Positions 1 through 8,913 of a stretch of 64,000 nt of DNA are shown one piece after another. This DNA is from Paraburkholderia oxyphila NBRC 105797 (GTDB taxonomy: Bacteria > Pseudomonadota > Gammaproteobacteria > Burkholderiales > Burkholderiaceae), in contig NZ_BAYD01000010.1 in NCBI RefSeq assembly GCF_000685075.1, forward strand, positions 1 to 64,000, written 5' to 3'. The first letter of the stretch is position 1. Each line of letters begins with the position of its first letter. The notes under the pieces are model-generated. The model saw nothing but the letters and a program-made list of their open reading frames with translations. It ran no database searches and had not been told where the DNA came from. Both the position numbers and the translations under genes were made by a program.

Positions 1-58
1 TTAAAAACACCGTTTAATTTCGCTGTCTTTTTCGCGCCCCTCATCAGAAGGGAGGCGA

Positions 59-87
59 ATTATGCAGGCCCGCGAACCTCGCGTCAA
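59..87 (-). promoter_or_regulatory. strong sigma-70 promoter, rRNA/stable-RNA type, reading off the left edge
   Basis: On the minus strand there is TTGACG at 87-82 and CATAAT at 64-59, separated by exactly 17 bases. A GC-rich discriminator and CCTCCC-like start region follow. This is the look of a stringently controlled stable-RNA promoter. The transcript would leave the window within about 50 bases, so the gene is not visible. An rRNA operon is a reasonable guess, because a divergent initiator tRNA lies close by, but that is inference. Confidence 0.55.
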
Positions 88-395
88 GAGTATTTAGAAT
101 ATTTATTTCCGCGCTACCGCACGCTCCTGTTCGGGCGCTCAAATGACCGGTGACCGAAGGTGGCGACTCCGCCCAACAAACAATCATCAACGGCCGCACA
201 GACCACCATGCTGCTCAGCGCACATTGCTGCCCAGCAGCATGCGACCTGCTGCGCCGCAGCCCCATCGAAGAACCGCTCGCCATCGCCGATAGGTCCGGG
301 GCTTTTTGCTTGCAGCAGAAACGTCGACCACATGGCGCCCGTTGACGTGTTCGACAAACCACTCGGCGTCCGGCGTTATCGTCCGATGGCTTCGT

Positions 396-424
396 TTGAC
401 GCGCCGCCTCGGTGCGGCTACAAT
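396..424 (+). promoter_or_regulatory. promoter of the initiator tRNA gene
   Basis: TTGACG at 396-401 and TACAAT at 419-424 are separated by 17 bases. The predicted start falls about 7 bases downstream, at or next to the first base of the mature tRNA (431). The spacing and match to consensus are very good. Confidence 0.75.
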
Positions 425-430
425 TCGCTC

Positions 431-508
<78 letters not shown>

Positions 509-513
509 CATCG

Positions 514-550
514 AAGCCCGCTCAGCGAAAACAAGCGGGCTTTTTCTTTT
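514..550 (+). terminator. rho-independent terminator of the tRNA gene
   Basis: A perfect 9-bp stem, AAGCCCGCT at 514-522 with AGCGGGCTT at 534-542, is followed by a T-rich run (TTTCTTTT). It lies 7 bases after the tRNA and ends that transcript. Confidence 0.9.
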
Positions 551-597
551 GGAGCAGCCGCGCGTGACGCCTGGCTGAGCTGGCCTATAAAGGCCGA

Positions 598-683
598 TCC
601 GCTGCTCGCCGCAGATCTCGGCACCAGGGCGCAAGCGCAGCGAGCACCAAGCCCCGGCGCTTGGCGGCCGGGGCTTTCTCTTT
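598..683 (+). ncRNA. candidate small RNA (about 85 nt)
   Basis: A promoter-like pair (GTGACG at 564-569, TATAAA at 586-591, 16-base spacer) lies just before this interval, which ends in a strong terminator (649-683). Inside, TGCTCGC at 603-609 can pair with GCGAGCA at 640-646, giving a second hairpin. There is no open frame with a convincing ribosome-binding site. The region could instead be a second terminator for read-through from the tRNA. I do not recognise the RNA. Confidence 0.3.
649..683 (+). terminator. second rho-independent terminator
   Basis: A perfect 9-bp stem, AAGCCCCGG at 649-657 with CCGGGGCTT at 668-676, is followed by TCTCTTT. It stands apart from the tRNA terminator by about 100 bases and so implies a second transcript end. 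Confidence 0.75.
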
Positions 684-955
684 CCGCAGACAGAGAGAAA
701 CCGCAGCGCGAGTCTGCGAAAATCCATGACCGTTCCCCGCAGCCTCAATTTTGTCTGCGTGCTGCACCATAGCAATCCGTCGTGCCAATTGGATGCCTCT
801 ATTTTCCGATTCAAAGACGGGCACGGAGAATCGGCATCGGCCGGTCTCCCCCCTCATCGTGGCTAATCGTAACGCGCTCAGGTACAGTAACAATGCCGAT
901 GGCTGGCCGTCGGCGGACATGCCAGGATTTCTTTCAAACAACTCCGGAGAATGCT

Positions 956-1339
956 ATGCCGTTCATCTGCGAAAACGTTGAATGTCGTGCCGTGCTGGCT
1001 CGCGGGCAGGTCAGACCCAGTTACGAGGACGACGGTTGGTGCTTCTACTGTCCAGACTGCAAAGTCAGAAACGAGTTGAAAGATATCAGCGTACCTGGTA
1101 GTCCTGTTGAATTGGCTCAGCCAGAAAGATCCGATCTTCCTCACAAGGTGGTAGCGACTGCACGACCATTGGAGGACGGCAGATACGCAGCGCAATTGCG
1201 CGTTCAGAGGGCACTTGGTGTGAAAGGAACCTACGCGGTCGAAGAGCACTGGGAGCAACTCGGTGTATTCCTCGACGCGCAGGAGGCCGTAGCGCATGCG
1301 AAGTCTTTCGCAACCGACCTGCTGGAGCGAAAGGCCTAG
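956..1339 (+). CDS. small zinc-ribbon-like hypothetical protein
   Basis: A 127-residue soluble protein. The N-terminal part has Cys5, Cys10, Cys29, Cys32 and Cys35, with C-x2-C-x2-C around 29-35, so a small zinc-binding knuckle is likely. The C-terminal half resembles a compact alpha/beta fold with no motif I know. The ATG at 956 is chosen because GGAGA lies just upstream and the cysteine module begins here; an upstream in-frame ATG would add a non-conserved stretch. It stands alone between the tRNA unit and a convergent regulator gene. Function unknown. Confidence 0.7.
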   Translation: MPFICENVECRAVLARGQVRPSYEDDGWCFYCPDCKVRNELKDISVPGSPVELAQPERSDLPHKVVATARPLEDGRYAAQLRVQRALGVKGTYAVEEHWEQLGVFLDAQEAVAHAKSFATDLLERKA

Positions 1340-1508
1340 TCGCGAGTGGCGCGCTGGATTGCGCCATCCGTAACAGTGCGCGGATCTTTACGGGAGGACC
1401 ACGATCGTAGATCCGCGCAACAACTTGGTGCTGCACAATTTGTGACGCCGTTTTCGCTTTTCATCGACCCCGTTCAGTCTGCAATTCACGAACGACAGTA
1501 CGTTGACG

Positions 1509-2195
1509 TTAACTTCCAGCACATGCGGTAGCGCACTCGTCGCGCGTCAGCGTCCAGCCGATACCGCGGACGTTGCGAATGAGCGACTGCCCGTATTTCT
1601 TGCGCATCGAATGGATCAATACGTCGAGTGAATTGCTTTCCACTTCTTTGCCCCAGCCATAAAGCCGGTCTTCGAGTTGCCTGCGAGTCAGTATCACGCC
1701 GCGCCGTTCCAGAAGAGCATGCATCAACGCGAACTCTCGCGCCGAAAGTGGCGATTCAACACCATTGCGGCATAGCGTGCGCTTATCCAGATCAAGACCC
1801 AGCGATTCGTCGCCGATGCGCGAGGTTGCATATCCCGCTGTGCGCCGCACCACGGCTCGAATGCGGGCGAGCACGACGCGGACATCAATGGGTTTGACAA
1901 CGCAATCATCGGCGCCGACATCGAGACCGTGCACCAGCGTGTCTGGATCATCGTGCCCGCAGAGAAGCAGTACGGGTACTTTGTTGCCGGCGGAACGCGA
2001 CGCCTTCAACAAGTCTATGCCACGAATATCCGGGAGGCAGTGATTGAGCAGCACCACCGCGTAATAGGCCGCTCCAATGGCGGCGCTCCCCGCTCTGCCG
2101 TCGCGCACCCAGTCGACACGGTAGTGTGCATTCTTTAATGCACGAAACAGGTCATTCCCAATGTGAAAATCGTTTTCTATAAGCAATGTCCGCAT
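1509..2195 (-). CDS. OmpR/PhoB-family response regulator with degenerate receiver
   Basis: A 228-residue regulator with a receiver domain (about 1-115) and a C-terminal winged-helix DNA-binding domain (about 130-220). It is closely paralogous to the regulator at 12870-13583, position for position. The phospho-accepting Asp51 of that paralogue is Asn51 here (LLNHCLP), one acidic-pocket Asp is Asn8, and the switch Thr79 is Cys79; Lys101 is kept. Normal phosphorylation is therefore unlikely. The start at 2195 is preceded by GAGGGA; an upstream start adds 12 residues. No sensor kinase adjoins it. It probably binds DNA without, or with atypical, control by a kinase. Confidence 0.9.
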   Translation of the reverse strand: MRTLLIENDFHIGNDLFRALKNAHYRVDWVRDGRAGSAAIGAAYYAVVLLNHCLPDIRGIDLLKASRSAGNKVPVLLLCGHDDPDTLVHGLDVGADDCVVKPIDVRVVLARIRAVVRRTAGYATSRIGDESLGLDLDKRTLCRNGVESPLSAREFALMHALLERRGVILTRRQLEDRLYGWGKEVESNSLDVLIHSMRKKYGQSLIRNVRGIGWTLTRDECATACAGS

Positions 2196-2507
2196 GATTC
2201 CCTCTGTGCCTTGCCGTAGGCGCTTGCACAACCACCTCTCAGGCGCCCTTGCGATTTAATGCGCAAATGATTAAATGAATCTATTTCCACCTTCAAAATC
2301 GATAAATTCCCATCCATTCATCTAACGCTGACGCCATACCATTCCCACGCCAGTCTGGGCAAGAACGCCTCCGTCATGGGCCAGATCGCCTGCGTACCGC
2401 CTCAAGAAGTCATCTTAGTGCTTTAGCTGCCGGCTTCATGTCGGGGAAAGTGGATTGCATGCTCGGAAATAGCTGGTTCTCGTGTCAGGATTTCCCTGGG
2501 ATTTATT
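2196..2507. other. non-coding gap between two regulator genes
   Basis: About 310 bases, richer in A+T than the flanks (for example ATGATTAAATGAATC near 2265). It must hold the promoter of the minus-strand orphan regulator and the 3' end of the NarL-type regulator transcript. I see no gene and no clear terminator in it. Confidence 0.5.
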
Positions 2508-3140
2508 TCATTCTGTAATCAGACGGTGCCTGATCGCGTAGCGGATCAATTCGGCGTTGTTGGCAAGTCCGAGCTTTTGCATAAGACGCATTTTGTGCGT
2601 GCTGATGGTCTTCGCGCTCAGAACGAAGGTCTCGGCGATATCATTGATGCTCTTGCCCTGCGCCAGCAGTTGCAGCACCTGGAATTCCCGGTCCGAGAGA
2701 ATCTCATGGGGGGGAACGTCGGCGGAATGCGGCTCGAAGACAACCGCATCGACCAGTTGCGGATCGATGAACCGCCCGCCGTTGGCAACCTTGCGGATTG
2801 CGGCGACAAGAATTTCGGGATCGCTGTCCTTGGTCACGTAGCCGGCAGCACCGGCGCGCAGCGCGCGCGCCACGACCTGGGTTTCGTTGTGCATGCTGAG
2901 CACCAGGATGGGGAGCGCCGGGTGTTCGGCACGCAGGTGCCGTATCAGGTCGATACCGCTGATGCCGGGCATCGTCATGTCGAGCAACACCAGGTCCACT
3001 TGGCACGTGCGCAGCTTGCTGATCACCTCGGAACCTTGGGCGGCTTCACCAGCGACAACAATATCCATGGTCGTCGCAACGATCTTTCCCAATCCACCGC
3101 GCACGATAGCGTGGTCGTCTGCAATGAGGATCTTGATCAT
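2508..3140 (-). CDS. NarL/FixJ-family response regulator
   Basis: A 210-residue regulator. The receiver (1-120) has the acidic pair DD8-9, phospho-acceptor Asp54 (LLDMTMP) and a conserved Lys in VTKD. A LuxR-type helix-turn-helix follows (about 147-205, starting LSDREFQVL). The start ATG at 3140 overlaps the stop of the upstream kinase gene (ATGA), so the two are translationally coupled. It is the third and last gene of an operon with the PAS kinase and the hybrid kinase, and is most likely phosphorylated by the HisKA_3-type kinase beside it. The regulon is unknown. Confidence 0.95.
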   Translation of the reverse strand: MIKILIADDHAIVRGGLGKIVATTMDIVVAGEAAQGSEVISKLRTCQVDLVLLDMTMPGISGIDLIRHLRAEHPALPILVLSMHNETQVVARALRAGAAGYVTKDSDPEILVAAIRKVANGGRFIDPQLVDAVVFEPHSADVPPHEILSDREFQVLQLLAQGKSINDIAETFVLSAKTISTHKMRLMQKLGLANNAELIRYAIRHRLITE

Positions 3141-5149
3141 TGGTCTTGTTCGCCGACGAGCGGGACATGAATCGAAACCACCGTTCCTGCTCCGGGCGCG
3201 CTGTCGATCTGTAGCGACCCGCCGATGAGTCGCGCACGTTCGCTCATACCGAGCAACCCGTATGAATAGCCTTTGCGCGCCGCTGCCGGATCGAAACCGC
3301 AACCGTCGTCACTGACCGTGAGATCGAACGCTGTTGCGCTGCTATTGAGCATCACGTCCGCTCTTGACGCCCCTGCGTGGCGAGCGACATTGGTCAGCGA
3401 CGCCTGCACGATACGAAATACGGCCGTCGCATGGGCGTCCGGTAAAACAGGCTCGCTGCCCTGGATGCGCAGACGGCAGGGAACGCGATCGCGCTGACCG
3501 AAATCATCGACGAGCCACTCGAGCGCCGACACGATGCCGAAATTGAGCGCAGCGGGCCTCAAATGGCTCGCGACGTTGCGTACCATCCAGATGGTCTTTT
3601 CAACGAGCTCGCGCATGTCGTCCACCTTCTTTGCAACGTCAGGACAGTCCACGAAACGTCGCTTGAGCAGCGATACATCCATTTTCAGGGCGGTCAGCAG
3701 CTGGCCTAGTTCGTCGTGGATTTCCATCGCAATACGCTTCCTTTCTTCTTCGCGAATGGCCTCCATGTAAGCAGACAGTTCGCGTAGCTGCTCGCGCGAC
3801 TCGAACAGTTCGTGCTCGATGCGCTTGCGTTCCGTAATATCCTGGATGGTGCCGACCAGGCTCAATGGCTGCCCTGCTTTTGCGCGAGTGGTCTCAGCAT
3901 GAATCTGGACAATGCGCACCGCACCGTCGGCTCCCCTCACACGGTGATCGAGATCTCGCGGCTTACGGTCAGCCATCAACGCCCGCGTTGTCTGCCGCAC
4001 CAACGCCCGGTCATCGGGATGCACCGCTCTGAGAAAGGTTCGGTAGCCCGGCTTTGATGCTGCCGGGTTCAGCTTGAGAATCCGGTACATCTCGTCGGAC
4101 CAATGGGTCATGCCGTGCACCGCATCCCACTCCCAGTCGCCTAGCTGGGCGAGCCGCTGCGCATTCGCGAGACGCGCTTCGCTCCCTCGCAACTTTTCCT
4201 CAGCGTGTTTGCGTGCGGTCACGTCGTTAAAGCCGACGTAGATAGCCGGTATGCCGGCAAAGGTCGCCACGCGTGCAGTGACCGTCGCCCAGAACGTGCT
4301 GCCTCCGGGTCTCCGGAAATGGACCTCGGTATTGCGGAAGTTCCCATGCTCGCGCAGTCGTTGCACCAGTCTGTCGCGCCCCGTCGGATCCACATAGAGG
4401 TCCGTCATTTTCGCGCCGTCGTCTGGCCGCGTGAGGCCAAACAGCCGGCAGAAAGGCCGGTTCCCATAGAGAATTCTGCCGTCCTCCACCGAGGTGATGC
4501 TCAGCGGCACCGGGCTCGCCTCGACAATGGCGCGAAACCGCGCCTCGCTCGATAGCAACTCCGCCTGGGCCAGCCTGCGCTCCTCGATCTCCAGACGCAG
4601 GCTCGCATTCGCTCGAGCGAGTTCTGCGGTGCGTTGTGCGACCTGCACTTCGAGTTCGTCGCGCGCCCGCGAGAGCGCAGCTTCAGCGCGCTGACGCACG
4701 GCCACCTCGTTCGACAGCAGCCTGTTCTGAACGATGAGTTGCTTGTGCATCGTCCGCAATGTCAGATGGGTGTCGATGCGCGCCATCATTTCGGCAATCT
4801 GGACAGGCTTCGTCAAGTAGTCCACGCCGCCTGCGGAGAAGCCTTCCAGCATATCGTCGGTATCGGTGAGTGCGGTCATGAAAATCACCGATATGTCGCG
4901 CGTCTGTTCCTGCATCTTGAGTCGCCGGCAGGTCTCGAAACCGTCGATGCCTGGCATCCTGACGTCGAGCAGGATCAGGTCCGGTTGAGAAAATCGCGCG
5001 CGTTCAAGTGCCTCCGCACCATCGAGGGCGACGAGCACGCTGAAGCCCCTGTCAACCAGACCGTCGACCACTACGCCGAGGTTGGCGGGCGTGTCGTCTA
5101 CGATGAGGATCGCTGGCTGTTCGGTTGCGTTGACTGATACCTCGTTCAT
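3137..5149 (-). CDS. receiver-PAS-PAS-HisKA_3 sensor kinase
   Basis: A 670-residue cytoplasmic protein with no membrane segment. In order: an N-terminal receiver (12-130; Asp62, Lys114), a coiled coil (about 130-200), two PAS/PAC units (about 200-320 and 325-445), a NarX-type dimerisation domain with phospho-His478 (motif HDELGQ) and a HATPase domain (about 570-665). A receiver ahead of the kinase suggests it takes a phosphoryl signal from the hybrid kinase encoded 14 bases upstream and passes it to the NarL-type regulator coupled downstream. The three genes would then form a phosphorelay. The signal sensed by the PAS domains is unknown. Confidence 0.93.
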   Translation of the reverse strand: MNEVSVNATEQPAILIVDDTPANLGVVVDGLVDRGFSVLVALDGAEALERARFSQPDLILLDVRMPGIDGFETCRRLKMQEQTRDISVIFMTALTDTDDMLEGFSAGGVDYLTKPVQIAEMMARIDTHLTLRTMHKQLIVQNRLLSNEVAVRQRAEAALSRARDELEVQVAQRTAELARANASLRLEIEERRLAQAELLSSEARFRAIVEASPVPLSITSVEDGRILYGNRPFCRLFGLTRPDDGAKMTDLYVDPTGRDRLVQRLREHGNFRNTEVHFRRPGGSTFWATVTARVATFAGIPAIYVGFNDVTARKHAEEKLRGSEARLANAQRLAQLGDWEWDAVHGMTHWSDEMYRILKLNPAASKPGYRTFLRAVHPDDRALVRQTTRALMADRKPRDLDHRVRGADGAVRIVQIHAETTRAKAGQPLSLVGTIQDITERKRIEHELFESREQLRELSAYMEAIREEERKRIAMEIHDELGQLLTALKMDVSLLKRRFVDCPDVAKKVDDMRELVEKTIWMVRNVASHLRPAALNFGIVSALEWLVDDFGQRDRVPCRLRIQGSEPVLPDAHATAVFRIVQASLTNVARHAGASRADVMLNSSATAFDLTVSDDGCGFDPAAARKGYSYGLLGMSERARLIGGSLQIDSAPGAGTVVSIHVPLVGEQDQ

Positions 5150-5163
5150 GACACCGCCCGCGC

Positions 5164-7497
5164 TTAGAGAAACTGCTCCACAAGGACGAGAATGGCTTTC
5201 GACTGGTAACCCTTTGCCAGCGTTCGGAGTTTTGTCGTCAATGGCCCGTAGCGCGGGTCGAGCGCCGCAACGCGATCAGCCCACAGCACGATTTCATGCA
5301 TGTTGCCGAGACGCGCGAGCCGATACAAACGATCCATCTCCTGGGCCGGCGCGGCGATAAGCGGGCCGTCCACCTCCTCCGGTTGCGGGGGATGCGCTGG
5401 CGGCACGGCATAAGTCCACTCCAGTTTCAACAACGTGGAGATCTGTGCAAGCAGGCGATCGACGACGATGGGTTTGGGAAGAAACGCATTCGCACCGGCC
5501 GCGAGACTCTCGTTCTCGTCACTGCCGGAAGCGCTCGCGGACACCGCAATAATCGGCACGTCCGAGAAGGCAGGCGATTGCCGCAACCAGCGTGTGGTCT
5601 CGAGGCCATCCATCTCCGGCATCACGATATCGGTAAGAATCAACGCCGGCCGCTCGTTTTGCACCTTGGCAATCCCTTCGCGGCCGGTCCCCGCCTCCGC
5701 GGTCTCGAAACCGAGCCCGCCCAGCAGTTCAGCGAGGACGCCGCGATTGGCCGGCACGTCGTCGATGATCAGCACCTTTCTACGAGCGCCCTCGTAGCCG
5801 GTCACGCTCCGCGTAGCCGGTGTGAGCGGCGTGCAGGACGGCACCGCGGCGGAGGGAGCCAGGTCAAACCAGAAGGCGCTACCCTGTCCGACCCGGCTAT
5901 CGGTGCGGATCTCGCTTCCCATCGCACGCACCAGTTGCCGGCTGATCGCCAGTCCAAGCCCGGTGCCGGCGGCACGGCGCTCTCGTTCCCCTAGCTGCTC
6001 GAACGGCTCGAATACCCGTTCCAGCTTGTCGGTGGGAATGCCGCGTCCCGAGTCGCGAACATCGAAGCGCACGGCGCCCGAAGCGAGACGCGTAACATGC
6101 AGGCTCACACTGCCCTGATCGGTGAACTTGACCGCATTCGCCAGAAGATTCAGCAGCACCTGCCGCAGCCTTCGTTCGTCCGCACGAACCCCCGCCGGCA
6201 CATCGGGCGCGATTTCGCAGACGAATTTGAGTTGCTTCTGCTCCGCCTTCAAGTCGATCATCTCGCGAACCATTTCGACGAGGCTTCGCAGCGGCACATC
6301 GACCACCTCCAGAGGCAGCTTGCCCGCTTCGATCCGGGCCAGATCGAGCGTGTCATTGATCAGCGCCAGCAGATGCTCGCCGCTGCGCTGTATCACCCCC
6401 ACGCCTTCGCGTTGCTGTTGACTCAGCGTACTGTCGCGCTGCAGGATCTGCGCATAGCCGAGGATGCCATTGAGCGGCGTCCGCAATTCGTGGTTCATGT
6501 TGGCAATGAACGCCCCCTTGGCACGGTTCGCCGCGTCGGCCTGTGCCTCGGCGCGGGTTCGCAGCTCGATCTGTTTGACCAGGCGCCATCCGAAGACGCT
6601 GACCACGATAACCAGAAAGAGAGCCGCACCGGAATGCCAGAGCGTATCGCGCCACCAATCTGCGAGGATCTCGTCCCTGGAAAGCGCGGTTGATATAAAA
6701 AGCGGGTAATTCTTGAGCCGACGATAGCTGTAGAACCGGGTTACACCGTCGTCCGGCGACTTGATTAAAACCATGCCGACGGGCCCTTGCGACGCATACG
6801 ACCGGAACAGCGGCGTGCTCACCACGCTTTCACCGATCAACCTGTTGTCGAATGGACGGCGGACCATCAGGACACCGCTTTCCGAGACCAGTTCAACAAC
6901 GCCTTCCTCACCGATCGTCAGGGTGCGGAAGTAATCCTTGAAAAAATCTATATCGATCGTGACCAATACCACACCGCCGAAAGTGCTATCGGCATGGTTG
7001 ACTCGCCGCGAGATCGGAATAATCCACTTGCCTGTCAAACGGCTTATCGCGGGCACGCCGATATGCGTATCCGTGTCGGCGTGAGTGCGATGGAAAGCGA
7101 AAGCATCGTGACCAAAGCCATCGAGATGCTGCGGCGATGCCTGTCGTGCATCGACGATGCATGTGCCCTCGTCATCGTATACAAACATGTCGTCGAGTTG
7201 TGAAAGCTCCTGCATTCGCGCCCTCATAAAGCTATGCAATCGCGTGATGGCGGCAGGGCTGATTCGGTCATACTCAATTCGGTCGACGACGTCGACCAAA
7301 GTCGTATCGGCTTCCTTGATCGTGTCATTGGCTTGTTGTGCTGTCGCGCGCGCGAGGTTCGCTGTCGTGATCTTCATTTCGTGTAACTTGGCCGAACGCG
7401 CATTCCAGCTCTGCCAGCTATCGATAGAGATCAAACAGATGCAGACCACGACCACAAAGGCGATGGCTCGAACAATGATGGACGGTCGCTTCAGCAC
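5164..7497 (-). CDS. membrane hybrid histidine kinase with dCache-like sensor
   Basis: A 777-residue protein. TM1 (about 8-25) and TM2 (about 288-307) bracket a periplasmic domain of about 260 residues that resembles a double-Cache sensor. Then come HisKA with His336 (NHELRTPLNGIL), HATPase (about 440-548, GTGLGLAI), and a receiver with Asp623 (LTDIVMPEMDG) and a Lys in LPKP. The last 90 residues are a helical tail without an evident Hpt histidine motif. First gene of the three-gene signalling operon. The orphan sugar-binding protein gene lies upstream on the same strand, which hints at a periplasmic ligand, but this is inference. Confidence 0.93.
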   Translation of the reverse strand: MLKRPSIIVRAIAFVVVVCICLISIDSWQSWNARSAKLHEMKITTANLARATAQQANDTIKEADTTLVDVVDRIEYDRISPAAITRLHSFMRARMQELSQLDDMFVYDDEGTCIVDARQASPQHLDGFGHDAFAFHRTHADTDTHIGVPAISRLTGKWIIPISRRVNHADSTFGGVVLVTIDIDFFKDYFRTLTIGEEGVVELVSESGVLMVRRPFDNRLIGESVVSTPLFRSYASQGPVGMVLIKSPDDGVTRFYSYRRLKNYPLFISTALSRDEILADWWRDTLWHSGAALFLVIVVSVFGWRLVKQIELRTRAEAQADAANRAKGAFIANMNHELRTPLNGILGYAQILQRDSTLSQQQREGVGVIQRSGEHLLALINDTLDLARIEAGKLPLEVVDVPLRSLVEMVREMIDLKAEQKQLKFVCEIAPDVPAGVRADERRLRQVLLNLLANAVKFTDQGSVSLHVTRLASGAVRFDVRDSGRGIPTDKLERVFEPFEQLGERERRAAGTGLGLAISRQLVRAMGSEIRTDSRVGQGSAFWFDLAPSAAVPSCTPLTPATRSVTGYEGARRKVLIIDDVPANRGVLAELLGGLGFETAEAGTGREGIAKVQNERPALILTDIVMPEMDGLETTRWLRQSPAFSDVPIIAVSASASGSDENESLAAGANAFLPKPIVVDRLLAQISTLLKLEWTYAVPPAHPPQPEEVDGPLIAAPAQEMDRLYRLARLGNMHEIVLWADRVAALDPRYGPLTTKLRTLAKGYQSKAILVLVEQFL

Positions 7498-7550
7498 GCG
7501 CCCTCCCCTGTAAACGCTTAAGCATCAATTTTCTTGAAATTGGAGAATCA

Positions 7551-7608
7551 GGAGGCTAGCCCGGCGTTATACGTCTACACGCCAATCCTAGCGCTTCGGC
7601 TAGCCTCC
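7551..7608. repeat. 11-bp perfect inverted repeat between binding-protein and kinase genes
   Basis: GGAGGCTAGCC at 7551-7561 is exactly inverted at 7598-7608, with 36 bases between. No T-run follows on the minus strand, so it does not look like a simple terminator. It could be an operator for the kinase operon, a processing site, or a transcript-end hairpin of the binding-protein gene. Confidence 0.6.
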
Positions 7609-7683
7609 CGCAGTCAGGAAGGCCGGATAAGCTGCCAGGGAAATGCTTCCATGAACGTCAGGAAATCCTTAGCCTGCACCCCT

Positions 7684-8913
7684 TCATAGCGCACTGGCAA
7701 AGGCTCTTTGCGCATCGTCCGCGGACTGGCTGCTGTTCCAGAAATGGGCGATCACGCCCAGCAAGGCATCGTTCATGTCGGGCGGCATGAGCAGTTCCGC
7801 GTTTGGCAACAGGCGCGACCTATCCCTCATGATCGCGATGCCTTCTCTCGCGCAAATATCGAGGCTCGAATCGTCAACGTCCGAACGGATCGGAATCGAG
7901 CCCTTCTTCGCGCTGAATGCGACTTGAGCCTGCGGTGAGGTGATGACCGTCGCCAGCAATTGTTGCGCTTTGATCGCACCGGGGTCATCCGTCTTGGGGA
8001 ACACGAACACATCACCGCCGACGATATACGGTGCACGCGGCCCGAGGCCCGGAAAGCAACCGAAGTCCTTGCCCGCTGTCTGTTTCACCACCGAGAACTC
8101 GCCCTTGGCCCAGTCGCCCATGATCTGAACGCCGGCCCGGCCGGAAATCAGCAACGCTGTGGCGTCATTCCAGTTGCGCGTTTGCGAATCCGGATCGATG
8201 TAAGCGTGCAGGCGCTTGAATGAGGCAAGGACATCTTTAAACGCGACGGAGTTCACGGCATTCAGATTGTGATCACGGTACACCTTCAGGTACAAGTCAG
8301 GGCCGCCGACGTCGGCCAGGATTGCGTCGAAGACGATCTTCTCCTGCCATGGCTGAGCGCCAATCGCGAGCGGAATCATGCCCGCAGCCTTGAGCCTGTC
8401 GAGATCGGCCACGAACTCGGCGAAGGTCGTCGGCTCGGTCCTGATGCCCGCTTTCTGGAATGCCGGTTTCGAGTAGAAAAACCACACCGGCATGTGAATG
8501 TCGACCGGGGCTGCATAGAAATGACCCTCGACCTTGATGCTGTCAAGAATGGCGGAAGGCAGTATCTTGTCCCAGTTCTCCCTGATGGCCACCTGGTCAA
8601 CGTTGTTCAGCAAGCCCTGATCGATAATGTCGTGGAATTGCTTCGACATATTGAACTGCGCGGCGGTTGGCGGATCTCCGTCCACGATCAGATTGATCGC
8701 CGTGGACCGCGCCAGGTACGGGTCCGGCACCGCCTTGTCGATCCATTGCCCACCGGCCCTGTCATAGGCCGCTGCGAACTGCCTGACTGCCGCCGCTTCG
8801 CCCTTGGACGTCCACCAGTGAATCACAGTGGCTTTGAGGGGTTCGGCGCTCTCCACGCCTGCTGCGGTCAGCGCCAGCAGCACGGCAGCCGTGATGATAC
8901 CTGCACGCTTCAT
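7684..8913 (-). CDS. orphan ABC-type sugar-binding protein
   Basis: A 409-residue exported protein. An N-terminal signal peptide (about 1-22, cleavage after VESA) precedes a bacterial solute-binding family 1 fold like glucose/mannose-binding proteins, with IHWWTSKGE at the start, a conserved AAQFN segment and a GDWAKGEF ligand-site motif near 265-275. No permease or ATPase gene is next to it. It precedes the hybrid-kinase operon on the same strand (186 bases away) and is divergent from a GalP-type symporter and kinase. It may be a sensory binding protein, or may serve a transporter encoded elsewhere. The ATG at 8913 follows an in-frame TTG. Confidence 0.88.
   Translation of the reverse strand: MKRAGIITAAVLLALTAAGVESAEPLKATVIHWWTSKGEAAAVRQFAAAYDRAGGQWIDKAVPDPYLARSTAINLIVDGDPPTAAQFNMSKQFHDIIDQGLLNNVDQVAIRENWDKILPSAILDSIKVEGHFYAAPVDIHMPVWFFYSKPAFQKAGIRTEPTTFAEFVADLDRLKAAGMIPLAIGAQPWQEKIVFDAILADVGGPDLYLKVYRDHNLNAVNSVAFKDVLASFKRLHAYIDPDSQTRNWNDATALLISGRAGVQIMGDWAKGEFSVVKQTAGKDFGCFPGLGPRAPYIVGGDVFVFPKTDDPGAIKAQQLLATVITSPQAQVAFSAKKGSIPIRSDVDDSSLDICAREGIAIMRDRSRLLPNAELLMPPDMNDALLGVIAHFWNSSQSADDAQRAFASAL

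Noticed and set aside
61..96. A tiny open frame (ATG at 63 region after GGGAGG) at the left edge
   Set aside because: Only about 11 codons long and lying inside the opposing stable-RNA promoter; the apparent ribosome-binding site is the GC discriminator of that promoter.
7551..7608. Calling the inverted repeat a rho-independent terminator
   Set aside because: The loop is 36 bases long and there is no T-run, so it is kept as a repeat of unknown role.
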